From Eretmocerus hayati (taxonomy: Eukaryota; Arthropoda; Insecta; Hymenoptera; Aphelinidae): a DNA stretch of 64,000 nt. The notes under the pieces are model-generated. The model saw only the letters and a program-made list of their open reading frames with translations. It did no database searches and was not told where the DNA came from. The position numbers were made by a program, and so were the translations under genes. Each line of letters starts with the position of its first letter. The stretch's first letter is position 1. Positions 47,601-58,879 of this stretch are shown piece after piece. The stretch lies in the NCBI GenBank assembly GCA_029851415.1, contig CM056741.1, positions 86,256,282-86,320,281 of the forward strand, written 5' to 3'.

Positions 47601-48487
47601 TAATCCAAGACTGATTTTGATCAATTTTGTATAACTTGGTTGCAGCTATGCATTATCGGGCACTTCCCATAACCTTCAAAGCGCGAGACTTGCGTGATGC
47701 GATGATGCTGGTCAAAAAGCCGCTCCCGCACCATATCTGGACTCTCAAGATCATGTATTTGTTGCATCGAGTCAGCACAGGCTTGTGGCTCAGCTCCAAC
47801 GTTAGCTGCTACATTGATTAACATAAAAAATGATCCTCAAGAATATGAGCAGTTATGATTGCTTTGTCAATCGCGTATCATCACTTCTTTTGCATGCGTG
47901 CATTAGCTTTTTCCATCAAAGGTTTGAGATGAAAAGTTCCTATCACAAAAAAGATGACACTTGAGCTACATCAAATTCAAATTGTACATCTCCAATTATC
48001 CAAATTTGACCGCCGCAGACAAGCTTTTGTTGTTGTTCTAGATAACCCCATAACCTCCCATTTATCGGTATTTATTCAATTAATCCTGACAAAACTAGCC
48101 ATTTTCCGTCTTTGAGCCAATTGAACTTCTTGCTCAGAATCTTTCGCTGTATAACATATTTTTCCCTCGACAAAATTCACCTAAACCCAAAATCCTATCT
48201 CTCGGAGCGGGGTCCTTATTATTGGAAAATGTAAAAATTCTGTTCCCCATGGAAATTTGCGTCAATTACTCCCCCTCTGAGTTGAACCCTGAAGACTTGT
48301 GTTTTTTTAGTATTTTCGCAGTTTTTCGCTGGCCGCCAGCGTTTGAGTTGAGGATGCCTTCCCAGAGAGAAGGATTGAGAATCTACATCTCAAAACCTAC
48401 ACTTTCCCACCCTGAAACATCCCGGTATCGCACGTTTCCAGGGTAATAATGATTGTCTTCATTTTCGTATAATCTTTACGAGTGTGC
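47601..48487. other. No gene recognised; contains dispersed repeat 48028-48212
   Basis: AT-rich DNA. 48028-48212 is the inverted relative of 33748-33925. Confidence 0.4.
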
Positions 48488-48772
48488 GGCGTTGGAAGCT
48501 ATCTCTGGCTACTATAGAGCTTGTGTTGCGGACCCAACAGGTGACAAACAGTAGTCAACTAGTAGCTCGAAGTACCCAGGAGTGGTCCGTACAGGGTCAG
48601 GGATTAACGCTGTCCTGCGCTGAGTTCCAATGCCAGCTAATATCGGCTGTTCCCAACTACTCTCATCCTGTATGGACCACTCGTGGCTACTCCGAGCTAC
48701 TATTCGACTACCGTTGGTCGCTTGTTAGGTCCACAATACGAGCTCTACAGTGGCCAGAAGTAGCTTCCAGCG
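48488..48772. mobile_element. MITE with arms of about 105 bp
   Basis: 'gcgttggaagctatctctgg' at the left and the reverse of 'cgctggaagctacttctgg' at the right start two arms that match to 'gtggtccRtacagg'. There is no reading frame with family features. Confidence 0.75.
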
Positions 48773-48879
48773 TGAAGTAGTTTGGAGTAGAAAATGAAGA
48801 AGAAACAGAACAAAAAATGAAAAAGAAACTAGCCGTATTAGTCAGCATTCGCCGTGGCTACTCCCTAGTAAGCCGCCCC

Positions 48880-49576
48880 CTGTCATACCCCATCAATTGA
48901 TTCATTCATCACGCACGAGCTCCTTTAGCATATAACTTGCTAAGTTCGATTTGAAAGATGGGCGAGCGTACGTCCCGCGGATGTTTTCAGGCAATTCATT
49001 CCACAAAGCTATACTACCTCTCAGGAATGAGTTCTGGAACGTGTTTGTAGTACATTTTGGAACGATTATCTCGAACTCAGATCGTCTTTCTGACCTCATC
49101 TTGTCATTAGGGCAAAATTCTAACCATTTATATAGGTACTGGGGTTTGGAAGTTCGCAAGATGCTTGCTAACAGACATAGACTGAGATAGTCACGGCGGA
49201 GAGAATAAGGCATAATCCTGAACTCACGATACCAAAGTGTTATATGGTCTGATTCCCTCCACGCATCATTACAACGGACCGCTGCGTTTTTGCACCGAAC
49301 GAGTTTATTGATTGACTCCCATGAGAGATCCATGAAGAGACCTTGGCAGTATCCTATCTCCGGAAACACTAGAGACTTTACTAGCCGGCCTTTAGTCTTC
49401 ACAGGTGATTGATCCCTCCTACTGAAAAGTCCAACGTGCTTCGTTACCTGTTTGATCACGTGATTTTTCACCTGATTATCTAACTGCTTTTTCACCTGAT
49501 TCCTAACTCGATTTCCACGTGGAAAATCGCATGAGAGTCCACGTGAAATTGCACGTGCCAAAAGGGGGAGGAGCAT
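48880..49576 (-). mobile_element. 5'-truncated LINE, 3' end
   Basis: On the minus strand an RT C-terminal frame ends at 48902, followed directly by ATGAATGAATCAAT-type sequence that may be the element tail. It lies in the SMU1 intron, antisense to the gene. Confidence 0.7.
48902..49576 (-). pseudogene. LINE reverse transcriptase, C-terminal region (truncated)
   Basis: The frame (224 residues) has KNAAVRCNDAWRESDHITLW, SLRRDYLSLCLLASILRTSK, NTFQNSFLRGSIALWNELPE and FKSNLASYMLKE. This is the thumb-to-end region of a CR1/Jockey-type ORF2 protein. The first 35 residues are low in complexity (NQVKKQLDNQVKNHVIKQV) and come from a run of short, partly palindromic repeats around 49440-49560, so the true element frame probably begins near 49410. 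The polymerase active site is absent. Confidence 0.75.
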
Positions 49577-50936
49577 AATTGAATTCGCACGTAAGACAAT
49601 TGTATTAGAGATGGTGATAACTCAACGTTTGGAATCCTGAGAATGCTACGCATAGCGAGATTCAATTCTGTGTGACCAGAATTGAGAAGATCAACCTCAC
49701 ATACGCCCACTTATACGCTGATCGAGAAAAGCACTAGAGATCATCCAGCAGATATGGACATCCTCAGTGTTCTTATTCGTGAACTCTGATGAAGAAAATG
49801 CAACGAACAAAGAGATGGGATCAGATGCGAGGCACTGATGATTTCGCGAATTATATTAAATGGTCTCAAGAAGCACTTATGTACACAAGCCATGGAGGGA
49901 GGGTGAAACACTAATGGAGAAATAACTTTTTATCATCACAATCAGTAGAAATTTATACATACGGGTCAGATTAGTATATTTCGGCAAATCCGGGCGCACG
50001 ACCCCGCGGACCTTTCCGCCAATTTTTTTACATGAAAGTAGGCTCCCAAGATAGTACTTGGCCCCAGAGAGATTCTTCACTTCCGCTAGAATCTTTCAAG
50101 GTTTCAAAAGAGGCTTTTTTAGCGTTTTTTAAAAGAATTGCCAAATCGACCAAGAACGTCAATCCTACGTGATCAGACGTAGGATTGTTCGAAGTGCCAC
50201 CCAGTTCGGGCGAATGTAGGCTCCCTGAACTCTCGGTATGTGCACACAGGTGAGACTCAATCTTTCACTCCCCGATGTAGAGAGGACATCCATTCATCGA
50301 CCTTTCCCGTGCGCATGCATAGATGGAGTGAGGAGATGAAGTTTAAACCCGTCAATTGATGATTTTTCCTTCCATTTCTTGAGTTCGCGATGATAAACGA
50401 TGATGGATAGATTTTGAATGCAGGAGCAGTACATTCATGGCATTCATGATTTACAGAGACACACCCACTTCAATATTCTTCGGATGACTCATCTCCTTGC
50501 ATGTGTTCTCTCGTACAATGGGAGAGCTGTCTCCGTCTGGAATACGAAATTTTCATATTTGTGAAAGACAGGACGTTATAGTTTCCGTCTCAAATTCTGA
50601 GACGCGTTGGTACCGTGTACAGATTGCTGGAATGTGTTGGTCTCCGTGTGGAATTTCTAAATGTAAAACTTCTCACAGGTATGCTGGTTTCCGCGAGAGT
50701 GTCGCAACGTATTAGCGTATCTCGAATATGCTAGTTCTCTCTCACCAGGCTCACATTTGCTAGATACCGCGAAAAACAGGATGGATTCGTCTCGAACAAA
50801 ACATGCTAGCTCTCGTAGACAGCCTGAAGACTCGAGTTCCCTGTTGGGGCTTATAGAATGATCAAGTTCTCTCCCCCGACTCCAGCATACGTCGAGTTCT
50901 ATTTGATTCGCAATGGAGTTCTTTCGTCATTTCTAG
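49577..50936. other. End of SMU1 intron, no gene recognised
   Basis: The only clear structure is a hairpin at 50149-50180 ('caatcctacgt' with 'acgtaggattg'). Confidence 0.45.
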
Positions 50937-51051
50937 GTTGTACTAGAACTGATCGAACTACGAGAACTGGGGGCAGCCAGGAGTTTATTGAGACAAACGG
51001 AGCCAATGATGATGATGAAACAGCAAGAGCCTGAAAGATACATCCATCTAG
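50937..51051 (+). CDS. Smu1: SMU1 coding exon with second part of the CTLH domain
   Basis: This 115-bp exon follows acceptor 'ctttcgtcatttctag' and ends before gtgagt. It encodes 38 residues, [20 protein letters not shown] followed by [18 protein letters not shown], plus one base of a split codon (G, consistent with the conserved Glu that follows in SMU1). It joins in phase 0 to the exon at 28903-29046, across a 21.9-kb intron. CTLH is a helical protein-interaction domain. The sequence is intact and strongly conserved. The next exon should begin with the rest of the Glu codon; it was not found in the remaining 12.9 kb. Confidence 0.95.
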
Positions 51052-51345
51052 GTGAGTGTTATTCAAAAGGTCATCCTCAGCAATGATTGCCAATATTGGT
51101 ATATGCCATGTCCCATACTTTATGATGGCACGGTGGTCCTGAACCAAGTCTATTCTTCGCTGACGACAACAAGTGAGATTCTTGTTGGATATGGTTCAGT
51201 ACATCTGTGGGATCACAACCTACTAAGGATCAAAATCACCACTGGGCCGTTTCTCAAAAAAGTCGAAAAACGTGATTCCCCGATGTTTTTCCCTTTTTTA
51301 CCCTTCAAAACTCAAAAGAAACGCATTTTATCGGAAAATATGTAG
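51052..51345 (+). repeat. Repeat next to the SMU1 exon (inverted relative at 55510-55860)
   Basis: From about 51120 the sequence matches the reverse complement of 55600-55815 at high identity. In both copies one frame reads LNQVY..LTT.S.ILVGYGS.HL.DHNL.RIKI. It might be a decayed exon (the spacing is loosely reminiscent of a trypsin-fold segment) or just a repeat. The frame begins inside the SMU1 splice donor region and is not part of SMU1. Confidence 0.45.
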
Positions 51346-52165
51346 AGCAACTTTCCATATAAGACCCCCTGTTCTTGTAATAAACGTATATTCGTCTGAA
51401 ACTCGTATTTTATCTGTCATTTTCCACGGTTCTGACCCCATGACTCAGAGGGAACGCGTTTATCGAATATGTGTGGGGCAACTTTTTGTAGATCTTCGAA
51501 GAATGAACAAAAGAGGTCTCAACACATTTTCCGATACAAGGTCTTCCGTTTCGGTAATGAACGTATTTTTGTCCGAGACTCGTATTTTATCTGTCATTCC
51601 TCACAGTTTTGACTGTACTACTCAAAGGGAATGCATTTTGCGGAAAAATATTGGAACAATTTTCCCAAGTTGTCCATAAATGCATAGAACAAAAAATGTC
51701 TCTCTTCTAGATAACGCAACATGTTTGAATCTTATCAGTATTTTATACAGATTCAAACTTTCATCAGTTTTAACAATCCGGACCCCATAAATCGGTATGT
51801 GTAATGTACACATGTTTTTTGTTTGATTTTTGAAGATCTACAAATAGTTAATGGATATTTTTTGATGAAATGTGTTCCCTTTGGGTTATGGGGTCGAAAC
51901 CGTTAAAGTGACAGATAAAATACGAGTCTCAGACGGAAATACGTTCATTACGGAAGTGGCAGTACTTGTATCGGAGAATGTGTTGAGTCCTTTCTTCTTG
52001 ATTCCTTGAGGATCTACAGGAAGTTATCCAATCATTTTTCGATCAAATGCGTTCCCTTTGAGTTATGGGGTCAGAACCGAATGACAGATAAAATACCAGT
52101 TCTAGACGAAAATACGTTTATTACAGGAACAGGGGGTCCTATATGAGCGGTTCTACAGAACTTTC
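51346..52165. mobile_element. Inverted-repeat element with internal tandem units
   Basis: The left half (51346-51660) and right half (51835-52150) are inverted copies. Each half has two subunits of about 165-200 bp marked by 'ctcgtattttatctgtcatt', 'ttctgacccca' and 'gggaacgc'. No coding function is visible. Confidence 0.6.
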
Positions 52166-53191
52166 ATCTTTTGGGTTCCTGGAAAATGAAATTTCCTTTC
52201 TTGTCGCACGCGTTTGGAACCAATTTTGCTGGATACTAGGACCTCCAAAATGAGTGGCAAAATACGCGCCTACCGCTTTGAGAGCGTGTTATTCCTTTGA
52301 ATAATAAAGACCACATTGAGACGCTATGGGGCTACTAAGTGCACTCAATCAAATCTAGATCTACGCAAAATAGACGCGCATAAGCTAGTATAAACACACA
52401 TACACATTGTGCCTTACTGTTTTTCACTTTTAAACAACTCAACAACCATGTACGACAAGCTCAAGCACTCGAGTTCTTCAAATCTGGGATTTGGCGTTCC
52501 CGCACATATTTTTTAGAGAAATCGCTATAAAATCCTCAAACCGAGTCTATAGTGATACCTATGAGAGCAGAGAGGTGTCTCTGATGTAGTTCAGGTGGTT
52601 GCGAGTTTGATACGAACGATTGCAAAATCATAGAAGAGCTATCATGAGCTCGATCGCATATGAGCGTCATTGATGAAATCTTCGTAATGTTTTCTCACTC
52701 GAATAGCACTCCATATCAGGACATGAAAACTGTGCAGTATAGTTTATAAAAAAGTGGAGAAAAATAGGCAAAACATTTCAGAAGTGTGCTCCCCTTCCTC
52801 TCTCCGTGCCATCAAAATTTCACCTTTTTCAGTCGAGTGGGCGTATGAACTTACCCACCTTGCCGAAGATACCATTTGAACGCAGTTACTCGCACGCACC
52901 AGAACCAAACGGGATATTCTTGGTATTGTTCCGAGCGATTGAAATCCGTTTGATTATCAACTCATCGTAAATGTTATTCTTCTTATAAGCTATGTACGGG
53001 AAATCTGAATTTTTCGTGAATTCTTCGTTACGTGACTTTGAGGTCGATTCGTGAGCCCCACGTCAAAGGCTCGCAACTGAAACCAATGATAATGTCAAAT
53101 ATAGAGTGTCTCAATGGTCCCTGAATTTTGGCAGAATTTTTCGAGCAATGTTATTTTAGCAGTAGGCGCAGGAAATCAGAAAATCATGCTA
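52166..53191. other. No gene or repeat recognised
   Basis: AT-rich intronic sequence without clear structure. Confidence 0.4.
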
Positions 53192-53469
53192 CACTGGAAA
53201 AAATCCTGGCAACTTTTTCAGTACGATCGTCTTGTAAGTGAATTCGCTACGAAATATTGACTTTTCAGTACGAAGTATCAATTATTTTTTCAATATTCGT
53301 ATTGAAAATTCAGTACACGCTATTGAAATGCATCCAGCATATTTTGAACGTTAATAAAGTAATGGTTTTTAAATTTTAAAAAATCATTGCAAGCCATATG
53401 CGTACACGATTATCACACCTTGCAATTTGTCACTCGAAAAATGCATTCCGAGAAATTCACTATATCCAT

Positions 53470-53532
53470 GATGAGGTTTGAACCGGGGACCTTCTAGTTT
53501 GTAGACTGGAACTTTATCAAGTATGCTACTGA
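53470..53532 (-). other. tRNA-like remnant (possible SINE head)
   Basis: On the minus strand 'agtagcatacttgataaag' resembles a tRNA A box, and 'ccccggttcaaacctc' a B box, at tRNA-like spacing with a partial anticodon stem between them. The T arm does not pair well, so this is not a working tRNA gene. Confidence 0.3.
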
Positions 53533-53954
53533 AACAGATGTTCACGTATGTCTTGTAAGTCTACTTGGATACTTGCAACGCTCCGGTTTCCATGATATTT
53601 CGCGTTCTCGCACATGGAATTGGGTGATTCATGTGTAATTTGACCCACTCAATACGATTAATGATGTTGCGAGAGCCGAAAACGGCTAATGGGAATTGTT
53701 ATCAACAAATTCCCATGAAAAATTTCAGATCAAATTCTCCAAAAAAAAGAAAATTCTCCGCATCTCTTACCCCATTTTGGGCAAGACTCGTTTTTGAGCA
53801 AGACTTGTTAGCAACACCCTGCGATGAAAACCCATAAATTTTTCAGAAATATTCCCAAATTCTCAATAATTCAATTGGTCTCACCGTTCACTCGTTCATT
53901 TTGGACCTCATTTCATGGTCTCGAAAAAATCTTCTGACACTACATGAATAAATG

Positions 53955-54986
53955 ACTACCGTCGATCGGGGTTACTTTGAACACTTTTTGAAATTTTTGG
54001 TCGTAATTTCTCTGTAACTCGTACGTCTTACGTTATAAGGGCATTGTATCTGGGTTCAATTGAAAGCTTATTGTTTCAGCTTTCGATTGCACTACAGAAG
54101 AGTCTACTTAGATGTTGTTGACAGAAGTTATGAGCATTTGAGAAGTGTTCAAATTTAGACCCCTTGGTTGAGGTAACTTTGAACATCAGATCAATTTAAC
54201 GTAAGACCGTCCATGATGGATATGGTAATGCTCTCTGTTTGTCTCTATGTAATACATTCGCATTCAGAAAAGTATTACAAACTCATTTTGAGTTACCTGA
54301 AGTTGGAACGAAGGATTTAATAATGAATGAGTAGTTTAAAAAAATCATCCGAATTGTGATTACAATCTGCATTTGGATTGAAAAATTCGCTTGTACAAGG
54401 ATCTAATGCAATCATAAAATGTTCAGTCCTTTATATATAATGATCGAGACAGTCAAGCAGAGCATTTTGAGAATCAAATGATCTCAACCACAAATCTCAA
54501 AACCGAGAATCATCGATGAAATACAAGAATTGATTTGTAATATTCTAGAGTTAGCCCTGTTTTTGAGTGACAACGGTTTTTTGAATTGTTCAAAGCTACC
54601 CCATTTGTCGAAAAAGCACGTATTTTTCCATTCAAGTGTTCAAAATGACCCCGTTTTGGGAGAAAAAAGAGGTTTCAACGAGGGATTCTTCAAGGTATCG
54701 ATGAGGAACAATGAAATCCAGCGCCGTGGACGTGGATTCGCCCTAGAAATGCTCAAACGATCGAGACCAGTGTTTGATGCCTTCCGAAAATTTTGTTGGA
54801 AACTCACTTACAGCTGATAGGGGCTCTTACAACGGTGCACAATGTTGAACACGTATGTCACCATCAAATAAATTACCATTAGAACCCTCACGCATCCCTA
54901 TTTTGCTGATTTCGAGAATTAAAAAATCGTACCTCGAGTGTTCAAAGTTACCCCGCCTGTTCAAAGTAACCCCGGTTGACGGTAGT
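53955..54986. mobile_element. TIR element with repeated GTTCAAAGTTACCCC motifs
   Basis: The ends are ACTACCGTCGATCGGGG and inverted ACTACCGTCAACCGGGG. The 16-17-bp motif GTGTTCAAAGTTACCCC, or close variants in either direction, occurs at about 53968, 54148, 54170, 54586, 54640, 54938 and 54958. Such subterminal repeats are often transposase-binding sites. There is no transposase. Confidence 0.6.
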
Positions 54987-55509
54987 TGTAAACCGACGGA
55001 AAACTACAATACAGTATTGAAAGTTTTTGGTTCCTTCGTCATTCCTCAGAATTAGGAGTATGTAACGACTTGATTTTAGCGGTAATATGCATAGCTAGAA
55101 GACTCATGTAGCAAAATATTCAGAACGACTTTATTGAAATATGAAGAGGTTTATTGAATATTCAATACGATCTCATGATACTGATCGTCGACATTAATTT
55201 CAGACGAGATTCAAGGAGATTTTATTGAATTTTCAGTAAGTTTCTCCTTGAATCTCAATTCAATGCGAATTTTGCTGAAAATTCAATACGGATCGTATTG
55301 AAAAACGTTCTGACTTTCAGTACTTTTTTTCCAGTGTAGTACGTTGAGAGATACCCCCAGAACGAGGCTTGCAGGCTGTGCTACGGATAGACAGACTTTT
55401 TCGGGAAACCAACGAGTATCGTCTACATTCAGAGGCATTGGAACCTGTCAAAATCAGTTTTGGAATCTTGTTGAATAATTGTACGTTCAGAGATATCGTG
55501 CAGTACGCA

Positions 55510-55860
55510 CAATGTCAAAAATCTGTAAAATCTCTCATATGGGAAAATGTGTGGAGACCTTTCTGATTTATCGTTCCAAGTTCTACAAGAAGTTGCTCTT
55601 TATGTTTTTCGACAAAATTCGTTACCCTCGAAGAGTGAAAGAGGGAGAAACATCGATAAACACGTTTTTCGACTTTTTTGAGAAACGTCCCAAGTGGCGA
55701 TTTTGATCCTCTGGAGGTTGTGATCCCGCAGATGTCCTGAACCATATCCAACAAGAATTCCACTCGCTGTCGTCAGCGGAGGATAGACTTGGTTCAGGAA
55801 CACCGTGATGGACGAAGGGTCCTCATGACAATATCCACGAATGTGTGATAGAGAATGCAA
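55510..55860 (-). repeat. Inverted relative of 51052-51345
   Basis: The reverse complement reads 'ttcctgaaccaagtctatcc' to 'ttctcaaaaaagtcgaaaaac', as at 51130-51275. One minus-strand frame keeps the LNQVYPPLTTASGILVGYGS segment. Confidence 0.45.
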
Positions 55861-56274
55861 TCGGAGTCTCAGCAGTTACAAATACACACTCTTCATGTTT
55901 TTGAACGAGACTCAAACTATGTATCTTACCAATTACCTTGCTGCGGCGTCACATTTCCGGGCTAACTAACACGATATGAATGACATTCTCTATCCCTCTC
56001 GATGCCATGTATGATTTAGGTGTATGGAATTTAATATCTCCCTCATTCCCGTCCTACACATGAGGTTGTGGCAGACTGGTACAATTATATCTGTAGGACA
56101 GTAATCGCGCCCTCGTTTTCCGTTCAGGAATGGTTGGTGCACATCTGTGCGGACCGCTCCCCGACGCGTCGCCTGATCATCCTCTCACGTAACCACAGTA
56201 TTTACTTGGTGAATTCGAATATCCTGTTTACAGATTCAATTTTCTTCCAAACAAATCGACTACCAGCGGGGAGA

Positions 56275-56573
56275 TTAGATTAGATTAGATTAGATTAGTG
56301 TTCATTTCAGTCACGGGGTACTACCCCATCTGGCCCAAAAGGATCATACATATGCATATAAAGTCATAAACTATAATTCAACATTTATTCCATAAGTAAG
56401 TGGAGAAGCAATTTTTGTAACAGTTAGACCTAACAAATAGCAGAATGGGCAAATAACTCTCGATAATAAGTGGAAGCGTGAAAAAATGGATGAAGGACAA
56501 TAGCTTGGATACTGGACGTATAGAAAAACATTTGAGATACATGTGAAACGCCTATGATTAGAAGGAAATGGAT

Positions 56574-56575
<2 letters not shown>
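56275..56575 (-). mobile_element. 3' end of a retroelement with (ATCTA)n tail
   Basis: On the minus strand 'gatggggtagtaccccgtga' and 'ctgaaatgaacac' are followed by repeated TAATC units (56275-56299 on the + strand as GATTA). This is the style of tail seen on arthropod LINEs. No coding part remains, and it is bounded on the other side by a (TA)n run. Confidence 0.55.

Positions 56576-56631
<56 letters not shown>
56575..56631. repeat. (TA)n microsatellite
   Basis: About 25 TA dinucleotides with one TG interruption. Confidence 0.95.
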
Positions 56632-56737
56632 GCCGTGCGAAATTTTCCGAAGAATACTTAACGATTAATCAAATAAAGATATCGAAAGTGGCAACAAGTG
56701 TCTTATAGAAAAGTTTAACAATAATACAGTATAGATG

Positions 56738-57652
56738 AATAGATAGCCTTTATTTGCTCAGAGTCAAAATAACAGAAGTACAAATAAAATTACAAATGAA
56801 TAAAGCTGGAGGGGACAGTCACTGTCTCCCCATTCGTATATACGTTACAAATATCACTTTGTGTCATTCGGTAAGAATTCGGTCAAGACCATATTCAGTC
56901 TTACATTTTATCACAGATATGATACGTTATGTACACATTTTTAGTAATACACATACACAGTATAAAACACAGTAATCACAATGATTCAAGGAAATATGGA
57001 ACATAAATCAGAAAATCCATAGAATTTCATAAAAAGGGGCTCATTGTGACGTTTGTGGGATGATTGGGAGATCTTGGGAATCAAGCTTGAGCAGATGGAA
57101 TTTTAGTGAGAGCTTGAACGATGATAGTGACGGCAGATGGCATATAAGAAGCGGGAGAGAGTTCCAGAGTCTGGCGCACTGGATTTGGAATGAGTTCTCG
57201 GTTGACTTGAGTAGGATTCTGGGGATCTTCAATTCCCTAGCATCATCCCGACTCGTGGGTCTGCGCTGATTTTCAATGAACATTGTGGCTAAGTAATCGG
57301 GCTTTTTCATCTTTAGAATTTTATATATGAGGATAGCTGCAAAGTATGACCTACGCGAGTCCGAACGTAACCAGTTCAGATTTCCCTTGAACAGGGTGAT
57401 GTACTCCCTCTTCTTCAATCCAAAAATATATCTCACACATGAATTTTGTAGTCTTTGCAGTCGCGCCCGTTCTTCGTCTGGGGCGTCAAGACATACCACA
57501 GTACAGTAATCAAGGAAGGCAGGGCGAGAGTCTCGACCAGCCTTCGGCGGAGTGTCTCGGTGGTGCACGCCCTGATAAACGGCAGACCATAAAGGGCTCT
57601 ATTAACTTTTTTGGTAACTTGATATAGGATGATTTGTTTGGTGAGCTTCAAG
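56738..57652 (-). mobile_element. 5'-truncated LINE related to the copy at 1-4675
   Basis: On the minus strand an RT C-terminal region is followed by a 3' UTR ending 'gagcaaataaaggctatcta' near 56738. The protein is clearly related to the first LINE (TKKVNRALYGL, LDYCTVV.LDA.DE). Its 5' break at about 57652 abuts another LINE fragment. Confidence 0.75.
57041..57651 (-). pseudogene. LINE reverse transcriptase, C-terminal region, frameshifted
   Basis: The part from 57651 reads YQVTKKVNRALYGLPFIRAC, then a frameshift near 57520. From there to 57041 it reads LDYCTVVCLDAPDEERARLQ, NSCVRYIFGLKKREYITLF, DSRRSYFAAILIYKIL and FQIQCARLWNSLPLLICHL. Order and content match residues 390-590 of the RT segment of the first LINE. 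The active-site half is missing through 5' truncation. Confidence 0.8.
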
Positions 57653-57961
57653 TCACCTTATCCCCTCGACGACAACACGGGTCTTCCAATCTGATTCGTC
57701 TCCCTCCATGAGTTTAGCAAATAGCTCAGACTTGAACAGCGTTGAGTGTCGGTGCTCGTGAGGAATGTGGGGGATGGAGTTCAGGATTTCAGAGGCTTGA
57801 TAATGGAACGAATTTTCCAAGGATTCGGTCCTAGGCGTGAAGACGAGGAAGGGTTTACGGGTGTTTCTCTCAGAACGTCTAATGTCCGGGTCATCGTCTA
57901 GCAAAGAAGAGGATATTGTGATGTAGCTTGAATTTTTGTTTGCTATGATATTGAAGGCCAA
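57653..57961 (-). pseudogene. C-terminal fragment of a different LINE reverse transcriptase
   Basis: RKPFLVFTPRTESLENSFHY, EILNSIPHIPHEHRHSTLF and KSELFAKL form the usual last 60 residues of LINE ORF2 proteins. The sequence is not close to the neighbouring fragment. No 3' tail could be separated from the next element. Confidence 0.5.
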
Positions 57962-58879
57962 GGATCCAAGGAGAGGGAGAGACAGGAAGAGAGATAATGA
58001 TTGATTGGCGAAGAAGGAATGTTTGTCATGCTATTGCTGTGCACAGTAGCTTCATGAATCCTAATTACCTGACATATCTCGCCATGTAGTCTGTATTCTG
58101 TACATATTCACTCCTCAGATGCATTCGTATGAAAATTTATCGTAATTAGAGTTGAGTGTAGGAGAGGAATGATCGAATCAGATGGGAATCGAAAGCTTGG
58201 ATATATTGTCTTTGATGTGATTCCCTGATTCCTCATCCGTACTTACAAGGTGAGTGACTGCAATGAATATCGAGGGCAATGGACGAAGGAATCGACATGA
58301 TTGAATCACCAACCTCCTCCAGCTGTGTAAAGAAAGAGCTATATGAGGCAATTCACGTCAACTGTCCTGGCCGCCTTCTTGAGCGTCGGAATTCGTGTTT
58401 TCGTGCGCCTCGAACCGGCCTAATATTCAAGGCAAAAAATATCAAAGGGGTCATGATCGACGTATTTTTTTCTCTGCTTTTTGATGGTGAAGTTTGTTTT
58501 CCAAAATGACGCCAACATAACCTCCAAAATTGACAATCAAATTCTTGAAATGTTATAATTCAAAATTACCCCTTTTCCTCTCTTTCGATCATTCCGATCG
58601 AAGGATCAGCCAATTTTACGTCGATATAGCTTTCCGAAAACTGGGGGTCTTTCCATTTTTGAGGAAAACAGCGGTCTAGACAGAACGCTCGGTCGTCGGA
58701 GCGCGATCTATGCCACCTGACTGGCTCGATCTCGGCCGGCACTCTGTTGGTATCACGAGTGAGTTCACAGGCTGAATGTTCAACATAATTATCCTCAATT
58801 CAACGAGTACAGATAGTTGATTCATCTCTTCGTTTTGATATTCTGACCCTGCAAACATATCGAAGTTTTCAGGTTGTTT

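Larger units (their letters stand above)
53192..55336. mobile_element. TIR element with CACTGGAAAAAA ends and TA flanks
   Basis: The ends are CACTGGAAAAAA and inverted TTTTTTTCCAGTG, each next to TA (53190-53191 and 55337-55338). Subterminal blocks on both sides contain 'gatcgtattgaaaattcagt' or its complement. No transposase frame was seen. Another TIR element (53955-54986) is nested inside. Confidence 0.6.

Noticed and set aside
46600..47625. Many overlapping frames of 70-124 residues on both strands
   Set aside because: They follow the tandem repeat units in several frames at once and show no protein family features.
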